A stretch of DNA of 64,000 nt from Burkholderiales bacterium (GTDB lineage: Bacteria > Pseudomonadota > Gammaproteobacteria > Burkholderiales > Casimicrobiaceae), in assembly GCA_015075645.1 (NCBI GenBank), contig JABTUF010000004.1, forward strand, positions 1 to 64,000. The letters are read 5' to 3'. Each line of letters starts with the position of its first letter. The stretch's first letter is position 1. Both the position numbers and the translations under genes were made by a program. Of this stretch, positions 62,571 through 64,000 are shown piece by piece. The notes beneath the pieces are model-generated. The model was not told where the DNA came from, ran no database searches, and worked only from the letters and a program-made list of their open reading frames with translations.

Positions 62571-63218
62571 ATGACTCCTGCCGTCGTCCTCGGTGTCGTC
62601 CTGCTCGCGATCTACTGGGCGTGGATCGCGCTCTTCTTCGCCCGCGTGCGGCCCTGGCTGATGGCGCGCCTCGGCAGCCGGCTGGGCGTGCGCGTGCGCG
62701 AATCGTTGAACCCGCTCGACGCCGGCACCTGGGGCGCGTCCGGCCGCGGCGCGTCGCTGCCGAAGTCCGGCATCGTGATGGCCGCGGACCTCGCGATCCT
62801 GCTCGTCGGCGTGGTGGGCGTCGCCGCGCTGCTCTTCATCCCGGCGTTCCTCGTGGCCGACAGCGGCGCGCTGCTGCCCCTCGAGGCGCGACTCACCGGG
62901 CGCGGTGTGGAACTGCGCGTGTCAGGCACGGCCGAGATGACCTCGGCGCATCCGGTGGCGCCGTTGCCGGTCGAGGTCGCGAACAGTGGTGTCGAACCGC
63001 TGCGCGACTGCTACGCGATGGTCGACGGGTATTCGGCGCAGAACGGCTACCTGCACGGCCGCTCCGCACGCTTCGATCTCGCGGTCGGCGGGCGGATTCG
63101 CGTGCCGCTCGCGCTGGAGGCGATGCGGCCGTCAGCGGGTTCGTACGACTTCCGGCTCAAGCTCGAATGCGCGAACGAACGGCTCGCGACGGCGGGGGCA
63201 ACGCTTCGCGTGCGCTGA
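62571..63218 (+). CDS. Two-TM protein with a beta-rich domain, unknown
   Basis: The 215-residue protein has TM helices at about residues 3-23 (VVLGVVLLAIYWAWIALFFA) and 65-90 (AADLAILLVGVVGVAALLF). A probably periplasmic beta-rich domain follows with VELRVSGTAEMTSAHPVAPL and a single Cys pair far apart (RDCYAM, LECANE). No family is recognised. The 285-bp gap before it contains nothing I can assign. Confidence 0.6.
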   Translation: MTPAVVLGVVLLAIYWAWIALFFARVRPWLMARLGSRLGVRVRESLNPLDAGTWGASGRGASLPKSGIVMAADLAILLVGVVGVAALLFIPAFLVADSGALLPLEARLTGRGVELRVSGTAEMTSAHPVAPLPVEVANSGVEPLRDCYAMVDGYSAQNGYLHGRSARFDLAVGGRIRVPLALEAMRPSAGSYDFRLKLECANERLATAGATLRVR

Positions 63219-63227
63219 CGCGATTCC

Positions 63228-63361
63228 GTGGGTCGGCCTTCAGGCCGACACCGCATCCCGTAGGTCGGCCTTCAGGCCGACGCCTTTCGCTGCCATGCGC
63301 ACGAACTCCGTCGGGCTGAAGCCCGACCCACCCCTCCCCGTGGGTCGGCCTTCAGGCCGAC
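63228..63361. repeat. REP cluster of four palindromic units
   Basis: Three direct units of GT(G/A)GGTCGGCCTTCAGGCCGAC occur at 63228-63249, 63260-63281 and 63340-63361. One related inverted unit, GTCGGGCTGAAGCCCGACC, starts at 63310. The cluster lies between convergent genes and can fold into strong hairpins that may end transcription from both sides. Confidence 0.9.
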
Positions 63362-63387
63362 GCCTTGCCTTCAAACCGAGCCCTTCG

Positions 63388-64000
63388 CTACTTGCGCAAC
63401 GCGTCGATGCCTTCCGCGACGCCGGAGAGCGTCAGCGGGAACATCCGCGGCCCGAGCGTCTTCAGCACGATCTGCGTCGAGCGCGTGTACTCCCACGCGC
63501 GCGGCGGCTCCGGATTGAGCCAGATGCGGTGCCGGAAGTGCTCGAACAGGCGCGTGAGCCACGCGAGTCCCGGCTCGTCGTTGTCGTACTCGACGCTGCC
63601 GTGCGTCTCGAGGAGTTCGTAGGGACTCATCGCCGCGTCGCCGACGATGACGACGCGCCAGTCGGGGCCGTAGGTGCGGATCAACTCCAGCGTCGAGGTG
63701 CGCTCGCTGCGGCGGCGCTGGTTGTCGCGCCACACGTGGTCGTAGATGCAGTTGTGGAAGTAGAAGTGCTCGAGGTGGCGGAACTCGCTCTTCGCCGCCG
63801 AGAAGAGCTGCTCGCAGGCCTCGACGTGCGGATCCATCGACCCGCCGACGTCGAGGAACAGCAGCACCTTCACCCGGTTGCGCCGCTCGGGCTGGAGCTT
63901 CAAGTCGAGCCAGCCGGCGTTGCGCGCGGTGCCCTCGATCGTGCCGTCGAGGTCGAGCTCCTCCGGCACGCCCTCGCGCGCGAACTTGCGCAGGCGCCGC
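63388..64000 (-). CDS. VWA domain protein (CoxE-like), partial
   Basis: The visible 204 residues are the C-terminal part of a larger protein whose frame stays open to the window edge. The von Willebrand A-type metal site is altered: KVLLFLDVGGSMDPHVEACE has Asp-x-Gly-Gly-Ser instead of Asp-x-Ser-x-Ser. FYFHNCIYDHVWRD and WRVVIVGDAAMSPYELLETH follow. This matches CoxE-like VWA proteins that work with MoxR-type AAA ATPases as chaperones of metal-enzyme assembly. Its start and any partner lie beyond 64000. Confidence 0.85.
   Translation of the reverse strand, partial: RRLRKFAREGVPEELDLDGTIEGTARNAGWLDLKLQPERRNRVKVLLFLDVGGSMDPHVEACEQLFSAAKSEFRHLEHFYFHNCIYDHVWRDNQRRRSERTSTLELIRTYGPDWRVVIVGDAAMSPYELLETHGSVEYDNDEPGLAWLTRLFEHFRHRIWLNPEPPRAWEYTRSTQIVLKTLGPRMFPLTLSGVAEGIDALRK

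Overview
The window is about 64 kb of very GC-rich DNA with dense, often overlapping genes. The gene content points to a denitrifying betaproteobacterium, probably from the Rhodocyclales/Burkholderiales/Nitrosomonadales range and possibly uncultured. The evidence is a cytochrome cd1 nir cluster with a tetraheme NirT, UPF0149, DODA/DoxX/GST genes and a chromosomal integron. This placement is an inference from gene families, not a database match. I saw no rRNA, tRNA or CRISPR.

Region 1 (1-3158) is the intI end of a chromosomal integron. An IntI-type tyrosine recombinase (2061-3158, + strand) faces away from a cassette array on the - strand that runs off the left edge. From the integrase outwards the array holds an apparently non-coding cassette, a GIY-YIG-like protein cassette, a DUF433/DUF5615 toxin-antitoxin cassette, and the start of a second copy of the first cassette (about 97% identical). 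Three attC-like imperfect palindromes separate them.

Region 2 (3159-28044) is mostly ordinary accessory metabolism: a universal stress protein, a PfkB kinase, a LysR/DoxX/GST/DODA group, a cation:proton antiporter, an AbrB/PIN toxin-antitoxin pair with a clear operator palindrome, a 14-copy heptamer tandem repeat, and an IclR-controlled NMT1-type ABC transporter operon with an IclR-type operator. It also has an ADP-ribosylglycohydrolase, a 1035-residue fusion of an MFS-like membrane half to an ATP-grasp-like half, an AraC regulator, and an apparent DUF1353-VOC fusion.

Region 3 (28167-44101) is the denitrification core. A cysteine-free CRP/FNR regulator (DNR-like) converges on a long - strand nir cluster, in transcription order nirS2, nirT, an EB_dh-type cytochrome, nirS1, nirC, nirF, nirDL, nirG, nirH, nirJ, nirN. 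It carries two divergent cytochrome cd1 nitrite reductases, a membrane quinol-oxidising tetraheme cytochrome, and most of the heme d1 pathway (nirE not seen). Upstream lie a TrpD2-like protein, a DUF2249 protein and a CtaA heme A synthase.

Region 4 (44088-55211) is the most interesting part. Behind a perfect FNR/DNR box sit a small membrane protein, a CuA subunit II, a B-family heme-copper subunit I in which the active-site tyrosine position is glutamine, CtaB and a SenC/Sco protein. This arrangement recalls the norSY-senC NO reductase of nitrifiers. Behind a second box is an unusual five-gene operon: a cytochrome b fused to a 2Fe-2S ferredoxin and a flavin reductase, a one-TM protein, a second cytochrome b fused to two 4Fe-4S clusters and an MvhD-like domain, a divergent heme-copper subunit I (all six histidines, no tyrosine at the usual place) and a CtaA-like protein. 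I propose this as a candidate undescribed respiratory or NO-reducing complex.

Region 5 (55274-64000) holds a SnoaL-like protein and an anaerobic ribonucleotide reductase locus whose glycyl-radical tail is a separate 64-residue ORF (nrdD, nrdD-tail, nrdG). It also has a PCuAC copper chaperone, two MITE-like hairpin elements (one joining a 5-prime-truncated cupin gene to an OsmC remnant), a mandelate racemase family enzyme, two unrecognised membrane proteins, REP palindromes and a partial VWA (CoxE-like) protein.

The unifying theme of regions 3-5 is low-oxygen growth. Eight 14-bp TTGAY-N4-RTCAA-like sites precede nirS2, nirS1, nirC, the DUF2249 gene, the norSY-like operon, the cytochrome b operon (two sites) and nrdD, suggesting one FNR/DNR-type regulon.
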